A stretch of DNA of 36,594 bases from Anaerolineales bacterium (GTDB lineage: Bacteria > Chloroflexota > Anaerolineae > Anaerolineales > Villigracilaceae), in NCBI GenBank assembly GCA_014379595.1, contig JACMLM010000047.1:1-36594 (forward strand). The letters run 5' to 3'. Position 1 is the first letter of the stretch. Every line of letters begins with the position of its first letter. Under the pieces are notes generated by a model. It saw nothing but the letters and a program-made list of their open reading frames with translations, was not told the DNA's origin and searched no databases. Below, piece by piece: positions 19,001 through 26,231 of this stretch. A program made the translations under genes and the position numbers.

Positions 19001-20018
19001 TAGTCAATCTCTTAAAAAAGTCGGCGAACTCAATACAGATGGTTATCCAGTCCTTAGCTCAAACGGTCGTTGGCTTAGCACTCATCCATTGGCACCTGAT
19101 AAAAACGAAGCACAACTGTGGGATCTAAATTGTGTAATTACAAACTCTGCGTGTAAACCGTTTATATTCCTGGCTAGCAGTGCAGGTTTTAGCCCTAACT
19201 CTCATTATCTTGTTTCCTATCACATTAAAACTCAAAATCCTGATGATGCTCAAATTATTGGCTATGATGTTTGGAGTATAAAAAATAATACGCCTGAAAA
19301 AATTGATGAGCGTGAGAGCGAACTGATTAGCACTCTGGGTATAAGCAATACAGGCAATTGGATTCTGTTGACCAAACCCACTGAAGCTACTTACATATAT
19401 CCTACCATACGCACAGCAGGTTTATTTTCAACATGGGGTGGGTATGATTACATTGGACCTACAGTCACTACATTTGATGGCTATGGTCATCACACATATG
19501 GTGGAGGCGGAGGCGGAGGCTTGGCTATAGGTGGGTATCAAGCCGATTACAGTGTGGAGGCATTTTATACAGGAGATGATTCAAGCCTTTCATTACGCGG
19601 ACATGAGTCCAACGTCTCCATGAGTCAAATCAGTCCAAACGAAAAATTTGTACTCACCAATTCAGGCAATCCTAAGGACGATAACGGTCTGCCTGAAAAA
19701 TTATTGCGCCTATGGAATATGGACAACATGCGCCTCGACCCTGTCGAGAAACCGATTGTTTTGCCCCTGCATCTCGACCCTACGAGTGGAGAAATTCAGG
19801 CTCTTGCTTTCAGTCCAAACAGTGAATGGGTATATGTTGTAAATGATAAAAATATTTTACACTTTTACCCCACTTCCATTGCAAAGCTAAAAGAACGGGC
19901 ATGTATTGCTATAGGTCGTAATTTGACAATCAGCGAATGGGAACGCTTCTTCCCCAACACTGAATATCGTAAGACCTGTGAAAATCTGCCAGAGCATCCA
20001 TCGGCAGTTTCTCAATAA
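16044..20018 (+). CDS. Membrane-anchored TIR protein with long divergent beta-propeller region
   Basis: Second TIR protein, 1324 residues. The TIR domain (1-130, MAKIFVSYSRKD) has the same ICAQEI context, with E74 in the catalytic Glu position. By eye about three quarters of the first 92 residues match the protein at 11808. The linker (LLRGKDLQYAELQL, SRQAADRQRR) is also shared. One helix (about 202-222) is followed by an Ala/Gln/Glu-rich coiled coil (230-290) and YPQRALLLALEAVKV. A long region of degenerate WD-like strands comes next (SPNSEWV, RLWNMDN), with a seven-glycine run near residue 1154. The end carries ACIAIGRNLTISEWERFFP and YRKTC. It lacks the Cys-rich tail of its paralogue. A strong terminator follows. 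It is probably a signalling or NAD-consuming sensor; its ligand is unknown. Confidence 0.85.
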   Translation: MAKIFVSYSRKDIEFARKLTDELQKNDLDFWVDWEGIPPTVDWWQQIEKGIEEADVFLFLISPDSASSKICAQEIDCAVKNGKRLIPLVVRDIKGEEAPAQLGHINWIFFRKTDDFDASTAKLLTAIQTDYEWAQTHRRLQVKALEWERNNHENSFLLRGKDLQYAELQLATNTSKEPQPTDLQREHVLKSRQAADRQRRITAGISATGIIALAVLAVYAFIQAGAARVAQAEAEKQAQAAIVAQERAEQEQAKAETAQLHAEAETRIATAGRLALESENSLAQYPQRALLLALEAVKVNEDANEPVRPDAEEALREALEKVTGTGVTGFKHEVSLVQFTNDNRWLVAGTNALEGEVKIWNLEKTLNETDYQPFYISFPIELSQNLDEHYWSSSINLSPQTSWLIVADTKETRLWQIDDEDEQREPLVFEGKIEFANIKSDYFVIEDQTNQVIYWQIDPKTLTKKQLASFNGSLVKLSDDRKYLVTDDPAQGLLLWNFATLSSQPVLLSEKHISDFFYTTISPTNEWLVLFENQPREEYPIAKYNPDPPYEQIGTEPWNSTTIVLIPLQQTKKQEFKIELDFAVDTLYVKPLFSKDGDSFAYSGSNPPDQFGGATGGNIGVLKFTGLQFLNLTYSAKLEYYSQISFIKNDWLYLEIYDAATGVPAGRFIDLREDELITNGETSVLLFIDSQRNVTFTEDENYLLTQSNGDLINFHQLDFNHFISIEPASQDSEIQTFNKLAIDVQNDYKNLGMENYATKTAQSQDGAWFAAGGFDGSMRFWNNLNPHEDASLPLSSIDTNYIAFSNDNQWMAINDTIWQLENGKPKTAYPFAIELNAYGGNVPFAVFSSDSRWFIYLQYSDIQDNEGINYNIILIDLTKMAEEGKINSVEISKREGSYDTIKFSQNSEWVFVNGYSNSYDSNQTDHPPSLSFLYNLENREYYEVPIQTSIFAFTDDQKYIAFAINETQDYSTIWKGVEVWSLPNGTSQSLKKVGELNTDGYPVLSSNGRWLSTHPLAPDKNEAQLWDLNCVITNSACKPFIFLASSAGFSPNSHYLVSYHIKTQNPDDAQIIGYDVWSIKNNTPEKIDERESELISTLGISNTGNWILLTKPTEATYIYPTIRTAGLFSTWGGYDYIGPTVTTFDGYGHHTYGGGGGGGLAIGGYQADYSVEAFYTGDDSSLSLRGHESNVSMSQISPNEKFVLTNSGNPKDDNGLPEKLLRLWNMDNMRLDPVEKPIVLPLHLDPTSGEIQALAFSPNSEWVYVVNDKNILHFYPTSIAKLKERACIAIGRNLTISEWERFFPNTEYRKTCENLPEHPSAVSQ

Positions 20019-20020
20019 TC

Positions 20021-20058
20021 AGAATTCGGGGGTTTTGAAAACCTCCGAATTCTTTTTT
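20021..20058 (+). terminator. Strong Rho-independent terminator after second TIR gene
   Basis: The arm 20021-20034 (AGAATTCGGGGGTT) pairs with 20040-20053 with one G-T pair, and the 3' arm runs into six T (20053-20058). The stem begins two bases after the stop codon. Confidence 0.9.
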
Positions 20059-20126
20059 AACAACTTGATGCAAAATAACTTTAGCACCTACTCTAGATAC
20101 TTTTACCCGCGAGTTATGCATAGACA

Positions 20127-21143
20127 TTACGGGACAATATTTTTAAGTATAGGTAGTTTTTGAATGATAAAAACAATGAGAAACGAAATTCCAAATCCGA
20201 GAATAGCCAGGAAAGGGATCATATAGAAAGCCGAACCTAAGAATGGTAGAGATGAAAATGGCGCGATCAATAACAATTGGACCATTACGATAACATGCAC
20301 GAGATATATTCCAAAGCTTGTCCTGCTAAATGGCAGAATAATACGATAGAAATACTCAGACACATTCAACTGGATCAAGACAACATAAAGTGCAAAACAC
20401 ATTAACACGACATTCACGCTTAGATAATCTTCAAAATATTGTGTTTTTAGCTTATAAGATGCAGAGAGATACATACCAATAATGGTAATAATCAGGCTTA
20501 AGATAAATATAGTCAATGCAACTAATTTTTGATTTTTACTAAATTGCATTCTAGAAGCTAAGTAGCCAAAAATAAAATATCCAATATATCCCAGAAGAAA
20601 ATAATACTCAAATCCAATTTGAATGGGTGTAAATTCTTGTACAAGATTCGCCAGGGGAATTAGCAAAAACCATATGCCACAAAAATAAAGCAGGTCTTTA
20701 TTTGAGGCTTTCTCTACATACACCCGCAGAATGGGTGTAAACAAGTACAAGCTAAATAATTCGTAAAAAAACCATAAGTGGTTTTCGCGGGGACCTCGAA
20801 CGATCTTAATGAAATAGCTCTTGATAATTTCTAAAAGTGGCTGATCTAAGCTTTCACCCTTCCATATAAGATAAATAATCGACCAAATAATAAAGGGCAC
20901 AAAAACTTTAATGGCACGTTTACGAAAAAAATCTTCCAGAGGTTCATTCTTGGATAATAGTAAAAAACCGCTTACCATGAAAAATAAAGGCACAGCCACG
21001 CGAGTCAATGCGTAATAAGAAATACCAACCAAGCCTGAACCTGGATACTGAACATGAGCTAACACTACCAGAAATGCGCCAAGGGCGCGTATCAGATCCA
21101 CCCACCGAAAACGTGATTGATCACTTGAAGTATTGATTTGCAT
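20127..21143 (-). CDS. Acyltransferase-3 family membrane protein
   Basis: Integral membrane O-acyltransferase of the OafA/WecH type, usually adding acetyl or succinyl groups to cell-surface glycans. The 338 residues show about ten hydrophobic helices. The family opening motif is seen as RWVDLIRALGAFLVVLAHV, with the presumed catalytic H30, and FFMVSGFLLLSK and HLWFFYELF follow at the expected places. There is no attached periplasmic SGNH domain. It is a single gene on the minus strand, converging with the second TIR gene and divergent from the GntR regulator. The acceptor is unknown. Confidence 0.88.
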   Translation of the reverse strand: MQINTSSDQSRFRWVDLIRALGAFLVVLAHVQYPGSGLVGISYYALTRVAVPLFFMVSGFLLLSKNEPLEDFFRKRAIKVFVPFIIWSIIYLIWKGESLDQPLLEIIKSYFIKIVRGPRENHLWFFYELFSLYLFTPILRVYVEKASNKDLLYFCGIWFLLIPLANLVQEFTPIQIGFEYYFLLGYIGYFIFGYLASRMQFSKNQKLVALTIFILSLIITIIGMYLSASYKLKTQYFEDYLSVNVVLMCFALYVVLIQLNVSEYFYRIILPFSRTSFGIYLVHVIVMVQLLLIAPFSSLPFLGSAFYMIPFLAILGFGISFLIVFIIQKLPILKNIVP

Positions 21144-21248
21144 TTGGTAATCCCATCTGTGATTAGGTTTTATAAATTATACACGCTCCATTTGTTGTTT
21201 TTGTTTTATGGATCTCAAGCCTATTTAAAGCTTCCGAAATCAGAAAAA

Positions 21249-21267
21249 ATTATATATAATGTATAAT
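21249..21267 (+). promoter_or_regulatory. AT-rich palindrome and -10-like boxes before the GntR gene
   Basis: ATTATATATAAT (21249-21260) is a perfect 12-base palindrome and contains TATAAT. A second TATAAT lies at 21262-21267, next to the ATG at 21269. No ribosome site precedes that ATG. GntR/FCD regulators often bind short AT-rich palindromes at their own promoters, so this may be an autoregulatory operator and a leaderless start; both are inferences. Confidence 0.4.
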
Positions 21268-21268
21268 C

Positions 21269-22012
21269 ATGACAACATTAATGGAAAGAGAACTCACCCA
21301 CAAACCTCTTAAGGAAGAAATTTATGATGCGCTTCATCGCCATATTATCGCGGGCAAATACGCGCCCGGTGACTGGCTGCGCCAGGAGGATATTGCCAGC
21401 CAGATGGGCGTGAGCATGACTCCTGTGCGAGAGGCGCTGGACTTGCTCGTAGCCTCAGGTCTTGCAGAACGGGTGCCCTATCGCGGCGTGCGCGTGCGCG
21501 AGATGTTGGCTAAGGATGTGGCAGAAGCCTATGGGATGAGACTGATACTTGAGGCAGTTACAGCACGGGAAGCAGCAATCAACATTACGCCTCAGCAGGT
21601 TTCGGGTCTGAAAAAAATAATCGAAGAGATGAGAAAGCATGTTAAGTTGAATGAGATGCCTCATGAGCGCCGATTGAGCCGTGAATTTCATTCAGCAATA
21701 GCAGAGGCAACGGGCAATAATTTATTGGTCAAGTTATATGATGTTGTTGCAAACGCATTTCCTGATTGGTTATTGTATGAAGCATTATTTCGTTATCCAG
21801 AACTGCTTGCTGATAGTGTGAAACATACACATGAGGAACATATTGCAATCGTGGATGCGCTTTCAAAGCACGATGCTGATAGAGCAGTTCAAGTATCGCT
21901 TGAGCATGTAATGGAATCTGGCAAATGGCTGGAAGAGTATCTAAATATCCCCGCAGAATTATTGAGGGAAAAAGAGCAACAAGTAATTCATTTAATTAAG
22001 AAATCGAAGTAG
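21269..22012 (+). CDS. GntR-family transcriptional regulator, FCD (FadR-like) subfamily
   Basis: DNA-binding regulator likely to control the methyltransferase cluster that follows. The winged helix-turn-helix occupies residues about 10-78, with the family signature LRQEDIASQMGVSMTPVREA. The C-terminal all-helical FCD domain (about 85-230) has the usual metal/ligand-binding histidines in REFHSAIAEATGN, HTHEEHIAIVDAL and SLEHV. The 247-aa length is typical. The corrinoid protein gene starts ten bases after its stop, so the regulator is probably co-transcribed and may autoregulate. FCD regulators respond to organic acids or amino-acid-like ligands; here the ligand could be the quaternary amine or its demethylated product. 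Confidence 0.9.
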   Translation: MTTLMERELTHKPLKEEIYDALHRHIIAGKYAPGDWLRQEDIASQMGVSMTPVREALDLLVASGLAERVPYRGVRVREMLAKDVAEAYGMRLILEAVTAREAAINITPQQVSGLKKIIEEMRKHVKLNEMPHERRLSREFHSAIAEATGNNLLVKLYDVVANAFPDWLLYEALFRYPELLADSVKHTHEEHIAIVDALSKHDADRAVQVSLEHVMESGKWLEEYLNIPAELLREKEQQVIHLIKKSK

Positions 22013-22022
22013 GAGAAATTAT

Positions 22023-22688
22023 ATGACCGAAGATTTAGAAGCCTTATACAAAGAGATGGCGCAAAGTATTATTGACGGAGAATCGGAAATAGCCATTGAG
22101 CTTGCCAAGAAATCCATCGAATTGAATATGCATCCGCTGGAGACGATCACAAAAGGATTCGTGATCGGTGTAAATTATATTGGTGACCAATTCGGCGCGG
22201 GAGAGGCGTTTTTACCAGAGTTGGTTATGGCCGGCGAAGCGATGAAAGCTGCAGTTGCTGTGCTGGAACCTGAATTACTCAAACTTGGTGAAGCACGCGA
22301 AATGATGGGAAAAGTAGTTCTCGCAACTGTGGAAGGCGACATTCATGAAATTGGCAAGACTCTTGTCGGTACCATGTTAAGCGCATCTGGCTTTGAAGTC
22401 GTTGACCTGGGTGTCGATCAACCTGCGGCGAATATCATCGGCAAGGCGCTTGAGATCAATGCAGACATCATCGGCATGAGCGCATTGCTGACAACCACCA
22501 TGGTTCGTCAGCGTGAGGTGATCGAAGAGTTGGATAAAGAAGGTTTGCGCCCACGCATCAAAGTGATGGTTGGTGGCGCCCCCATCACACGTGATTGGGT
22601 CACTAAGATCAAAGCAGATGGTTATTCTGAAGACGCAATTGGCGCGGTAAAGATCGCGAAGGAATTAGTCGGCAAAGCAGATCAGTAA
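22023..22688 (+). CDS. Corrinoid (cobalamin-binding) methyl-carrier protein
   Basis: Carries a methyl group on cobalt between a substrate methyltransferase and a tetrahydrofolate or CoM-type acceptor enzyme, as MttC, MtbC and MtgC relatives do. It has an N-terminal four-helix cap (residues 1-90; FGAGEAFLPELVMAGEAM is characteristic) and a Rossmann B12 domain (95-221). The lower axial ligand motif is D106-x-H108-x-x-G111 within VEGDIHEIGKTLV, followed by MSALLTTTM and VMVGGAPIT. The 221-aa length matches the family. AGGAGAAATTAT lies before the start. It is the only corrinoid protein in the window and probably serves both MttB-like enzymes nearby. No reductive activase is present. Confidence 0.95.
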   Translation: MTEDLEALYKEMAQSIIDGESEIAIELAKKSIELNMHPLETITKGFVIGVNYIGDQFGAGEAFLPELVMAGEAMKAAVAVLEPELLKLGEAREMMGKVVLATVEGDIHEIGKTLVGTMLSASGFEVVDLGVDQPAANIIGKALEINADIIGMSALLTTTMVRQREVIEELDKEGLRPRIKVMVGGAPITRDWVTKIKADGYSEDAIGAVKIAKELVGKADQ

Positions 22689-22711
22689 CAATATTAAACA
22701 TTGAAAGTTGG

Positions 22712-22759
22712 AGGTTGAAGGTTATTCATACAACAAATATGTAACCATCAACCTTTTTT
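22712..22759 (+). terminator. Terminator-like hairpin between corrinoid protein and first MttB gene
   Basis: AGGTTGAAGGTT (22712-22723) pairs with AACCATCAACCT (22743-22754) with one mismatch, and six T follow (22754-22759). Lying inside an apparent operon, it could attenuate transcription or set the excess of corrinoid protein over methyltransferase. Confidence 0.6.
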
Positions 22760-22800
22760 GCTCCATTGGTCAAAGAGAATGTTTTTATAAGAGGTGTCAT

Positions 22801-24279
22801 ATGCAACCTAAACTTTTGCTTCTTGAAGATGAAATGATCGCCCGTATTTTAGATGAGGCCCATCAACTATTATTGAAGCCGGGTATCAAAGTTAATAATG
22901 ACGAGGCAAGAGAGTTGCTTGCTTTAGCAGGCGCACAAGTTGACCTTGAGACCAATGTTGTAAAAATCCCCGAGCAGATCGTCCGCAAAGCGTTAGCAAC
23001 TGCACCGCGCGAATTTTATCTTTATGACTATGATGGAAATCCCACAGTCAAATATGGAGGCGACGCTGTCCACTTTGACCCAGGCTCATCTGGCATTGCC
23101 ATGCTTAATCCAGAAACACTTGAACATGACACCACGGAAACTCCTCACCTTATTAAATTAATAAAAGTTGCAGAACAGCTCTCGCAATATGATGCACAAT
23201 CCACTGCGGTTGTATGTCATGACGTGCCACAAGAAATCCAGGATTCATATCGCTTATATCTGGCATTGTTATATTCCAAAAAACCAATTGTCACGGGCGC
23301 CTTTACAAATAAAACTGTGACTGAGATGATTGATATGCTTGCTATCCTTGCAGGTGGACATCAGGCAGCCATAGAAAAACCACGCGCCATCTTTGATGTG
23401 TGCCCAGCACCTCCTCTTATCTGGAGCAATTTCGGTGCTGGTAATTTAATAGCATTGGCACGTGCGGGCGTCCCTGCTGAAATTGTCTCAGTTCCTTTGT
23501 CGGGCGCAGCTGCACCAGTGACCATGCTGGGTACAGTCACACAACATACAGCGGAATGTCTTGCAGGTATCACCATTCATCAACTTGCAAAAGCGGGCTC
23601 TCCCATTGTTTGGGGCGGAGCAGCCTGTATTTTCGACATGAAAAAAGGTGCCACTCCCATGGGTGCAGTTGAAACTGCCATGTTGGATTGTTCCTACGCA
23701 CAGGTTGCGAAATCAATTGGCATGCCCACACATACCTACCTCGGCGCAACAGATTCAAAACTAGTGGATGCACAAGCAGGCATGGAAAGTGGTATCACTG
23801 CCATGATCGGCGCGCTGAGTGGCATCAACATGATCTCTGGTTCGGGCATGTTGGACTTTCTCTCCTGCCATAGCGCCGAAAAACTTGTCATTGACGCCGA
23901 GGGCATTGCAATGGCAAAGCGTATGCTCGAAGGCGTAAAACTTCACACAGAAACACTGGCAACAGAATTCTACGATAAAAATATTAATTTCAAAGGCGGC
24001 GATTTTCTCAAACAGCGCGTGACAATGAATCTATTTCGCAAGGAACAACATCTGCCAAGCAATGTCATCGACCGCGACTCAATGCGCGATTGGAAAAAAG
24101 CTGGGTCGCTGGATACTTTCGATCGCGCAAAAGTGATGGTGAAAGATCTGCTCGCATCATATAAACGACCCGAACTTGATCCAGCCAAAGAAAGAGAACT
24201 CCACGGTTACATGCTGGGCCTTGCCAAAATAGCCGGGATTGAACAACTGCCAATCATAGAAGACTTTCAGCCAACCTAA
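22801..24279 (+). CDS. MttB-family (trimethylamine methyltransferase-like) corrinoid methyltransferase, non-pyrrolysine
   Basis: Presumed enzyme transferring a methyl group from an N-methylated substrate to the corrinoid protein encoded just upstream. The 492 residues have the MttB superfamily TIM-barrel layout. The N-terminal ILDEAHQLLLKPGIKV, central HFDPGSSGIAMLNPET, and MLDCSYAQVAKSIGMPTHTYLG with DAQAGMESG are the usual landmarks. There is no in-frame TAG, so this is not a pyrrolysine enzyme; such relatives act on glycine betaine, carnitine, proline betaine and similar compounds. The start at 22801 is chosen because GAGGTG lies just upstream; an extension to 22708 would run through the hairpin. 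The S9 peptidase begins one base after the stop. Substrate is unknown. Confidence 0.9.
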   Translation: MQPKLLLLEDEMIARILDEAHQLLLKPGIKVNNDEARELLALAGAQVDLETNVVKIPEQIVRKALATAPREFYLYDYDGNPTVKYGGDAVHFDPGSSGIAMLNPETLEHDTTETPHLIKLIKVAEQLSQYDAQSTAVVCHDVPQEIQDSYRLYLALLYSKKPIVTGAFTNKTVTEMIDMLAILAGGHQAAIEKPRAIFDVCPAPPLIWSNFGAGNLIALARAGVPAEIVSVPLSGAAAPVTMLGTVTQHTAECLAGITIHQLAKAGSPIVWGGAACIFDMKKGATPMGAVETAMLDCSYAQVAKSIGMPTHTYLGATDSKLVDAQAGMESGITAMIGALSGINMISGSGMLDFLSCHSAEKLVIDAEGIAMAKRMLEGVKLHTETLATEFYDKNINFKGGDFLKQRVTMNLFRKEQHLPSNVIDRDSMRDWKKAGSLDTFDRAKVMVKDLLASYKRPELDPAKERELHGYMLGLAKIAGIEQLPIIEDFQPT

Positions 24280-24280
24280 C

Positions 24281-26089
24281 ATGCTAGATCTTGCCCAATT
24301 GCTGCGCGTTCCACATGTAGATAGCGGACTCAATTTTGACATCTCACCTGACGGGCAGAAGCTAGTTTTCTCCTGGAATAAGACCGGCAGATGGGAGCTT
24401 TATGAAATGCAACTCAATGATGAGAACGCATCTCCCTTACCTTTACCTGTTTCACAAAAACTGGGAGGCAAATTCTCCCCATTACATTCTCCAGATGGCA
24501 CAATGCTTGCCTATGCCTTGGATCTTGATGGCAGTGAGTCATATCACATTGTCGTCCATGATTTGCAGACTCATGTCTGCACTGACCTAACACCTCAAAT
24601 TGCCTACGCGCATCAGCCAAATTTATCTTGGTCACCAGATGGAAAAATGCTGGCTGTGCTTTCTGACCAAAAAGGTCAATTTGCTTTGTATCTGCTAGCC
24701 GCTGATGGCAGTTCAAGGCGGTTACTTAAAAATGTTTTTCATCCTTGCTGGGATGCAAAATGGTCACCTGATAGCCAGTGGATCGCCATCGAAGCGGAGT
24801 CAATTGCAAGTGATCGAAGTATTTATGTGATGCCTGTCAATCGTTCGCGAAAAGGCGTAAGAGTAAATACAACACAATTAAAAATAAATGACCAATTATT
24901 GAACGCTCAGAATCCTGCATGGTCGCCTGATTCTAAATTTCTTGCTTTCTCTGGAGAAAATGGTGAATGGCATGACATAGGGTTATTCAATGTTGAGACT
25001 CAGGAAATTACGTGGGTCAATGAATCCATTGGCGATGATACACAACCTGCATGGTCGCGGAGCGGAGAATCAATCGGGTGGATACATTCTGAAGGAGCAC
25101 GAACCAGCTTCCAGTTTAAGGATGGAAGCGATGTTATTAATGAGAGAAAGGTTGGAGACGGTGTCCACTATTTTCCGCAGTTCATTGATGATAGCGTTGT
25201 AATTCTCTATGAAGATCCACGTCACTCATGTGACTTATGGAAAATAAACCTTAAAGATGGTTCGATGCGGCAATTAACAAATTCGTTGCCTGAAGAGTTA
25301 CGAAACGCAGAATTTATTCAACCTGATGAAGTCTGGTATGCAGGCAAAGATGGTACGCAAATCCCTGCTTTATTATACCGTCCAAAAAATGCGGACAGAG
25401 ATTCGCCTGCCGTCATAAACATTCACGGCGGACCCAATTGGTTGTATCAATTTTTATGGCAACCGATGATGAGTCATTTTGCATCACGCGGCTGGACTGT
25501 GCTCGCACCAAATTATCGCGGCTCGACAGGCTATGGAAAAAAATGGCAGAACGCAAGCCGCTATGATATGGGCGGCGTAGATACAGATGATTGCGCAGCT
25601 GGTGTAAATTATTTAATTGAAAATGGCTTAGCCGATAAAAATAAAATTGCAGTGACAGGCAGAAGCCATGGCGGTTATCTAACAATGACATGCATGACAA
25701 GGTATCCTGAATTATGGGCAGTGGGGTCAGCAGGTGTTCCATTCTTAAATTGGATCAAGTCGCATTATGATTCGCGCGAAGATTTGCAGCATTGGAATAT
25801 TGAAAATATGGGCGATCCCGAAGACAACAAGGAATTATGGATCGCGCGCTCACCGTATTTCTTTTTAGATAAAGTCAACGCGCCCGTGCAAATGATCTGC
25901 GGTGGAAATGATCCGCGCTGCCCTGCGTCTGATTCAATTGATGCCCGTGATAAACTCATTGAATTGGGCAAGGAAGTGGAATTATTAATATATGAAGATG
26001 AGGGGCATTCGTTTTTAAATATTGAAAACGTAATTGATGCAGATGAAAAGTGCGTGGAATTTTTGGCAAAGGTATTGGAAAACAAATAA
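24281..26089 (+). CDS. S9-family serine peptidase (prolyl oligopeptidase/acylaminoacyl peptidase type)
   Basis: Cytosolic serine hydrolase of 602 residues without a signal peptide. The N-terminal beta-propeller (about 10-345) has repeated WSPDGK or WSPDSK strands. The alpha/beta-hydrolase domain (355-602) has oxyanion motif HGGP (382-385), nucleophile S462 in TGRSHGGYLT, D544 in GGNDPRCP and H576 in DEGHSFLN. This is a complete triad. The family removes short peptides or N-acyl amino acids, with the propeller limiting access. The gene begins one base after the stop of the first MttB-like gene, so it is co-transcribed with a methyltransferase. That is unusual and suggests release of substrate from a peptide or acyl conjugate (inference). 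Confidence 0.93.
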   Translation: MLDLAQLLRVPHVDSGLNFDISPDGQKLVFSWNKTGRWELYEMQLNDENASPLPLPVSQKLGGKFSPLHSPDGTMLAYALDLDGSESYHIVVHDLQTHVCTDLTPQIAYAHQPNLSWSPDGKMLAVLSDQKGQFALYLLAADGSSRRLLKNVFHPCWDAKWSPDSQWIAIEAESIASDRSIYVMPVNRSRKGVRVNTTQLKINDQLLNAQNPAWSPDSKFLAFSGENGEWHDIGLFNVETQEITWVNESIGDDTQPAWSRSGESIGWIHSEGARTSFQFKDGSDVINERKVGDGVHYFPQFIDDSVVILYEDPRHSCDLWKINLKDGSMRQLTNSLPEELRNAEFIQPDEVWYAGKDGTQIPALLYRPKNADRDSPAVINIHGGPNWLYQFLWQPMMSHFASRGWTVLAPNYRGSTGYGKKWQNASRYDMGGVDTDDCAAGVNYLIENGLADKNKIAVTGRSHGGYLTMTCMTRYPELWAVGSAGVPFLNWIKSHYDSREDLQHWNIENMGDPEDNKELWIARSPYFFLDKVNAPVQMICGGNDPRCPASDSIDARDKLIELGKEVELLIYEDEGHSFLNIENVIDADEKCVEFLAKVLENK

Positions 26090-26114
26090 ACAACTTGAGT
26101 AATAAGATAATCAG

Positions 26115-26197
26115 CCACAGAGCACGCAGAGACCTTTGAGAAAAGGCTCTTAAAACTCATTTTTCTCTGTGGTCTCCCCTGGCACCGACCGCCAGGG
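26115..26197. repeat. Intergenic palindromic segment
   Basis: CCACAGAG (26115-26122) is the reverse complement of CTCTGTGG (26165-26172). Directly after it CCCTGGC (26177-26183) pairs perfectly with GCCAGGG (26191-26197). The segment fills the gap before the second MttB-like gene and looks like a dispersed non-coding repeat, not coding sequence. Confidence 0.55.
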
Positions 26198-26231
26198 CAG
26201 GTGTGTGGCCAAATGCTTTCAAGGAAATTGT

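Noticed and set aside
22708-22800. N-terminal extension of the first MttB-like protein
   Set aside because: It would translate the terminator-like hairpin; GAGGTG lies directly before the ATG at 22801.
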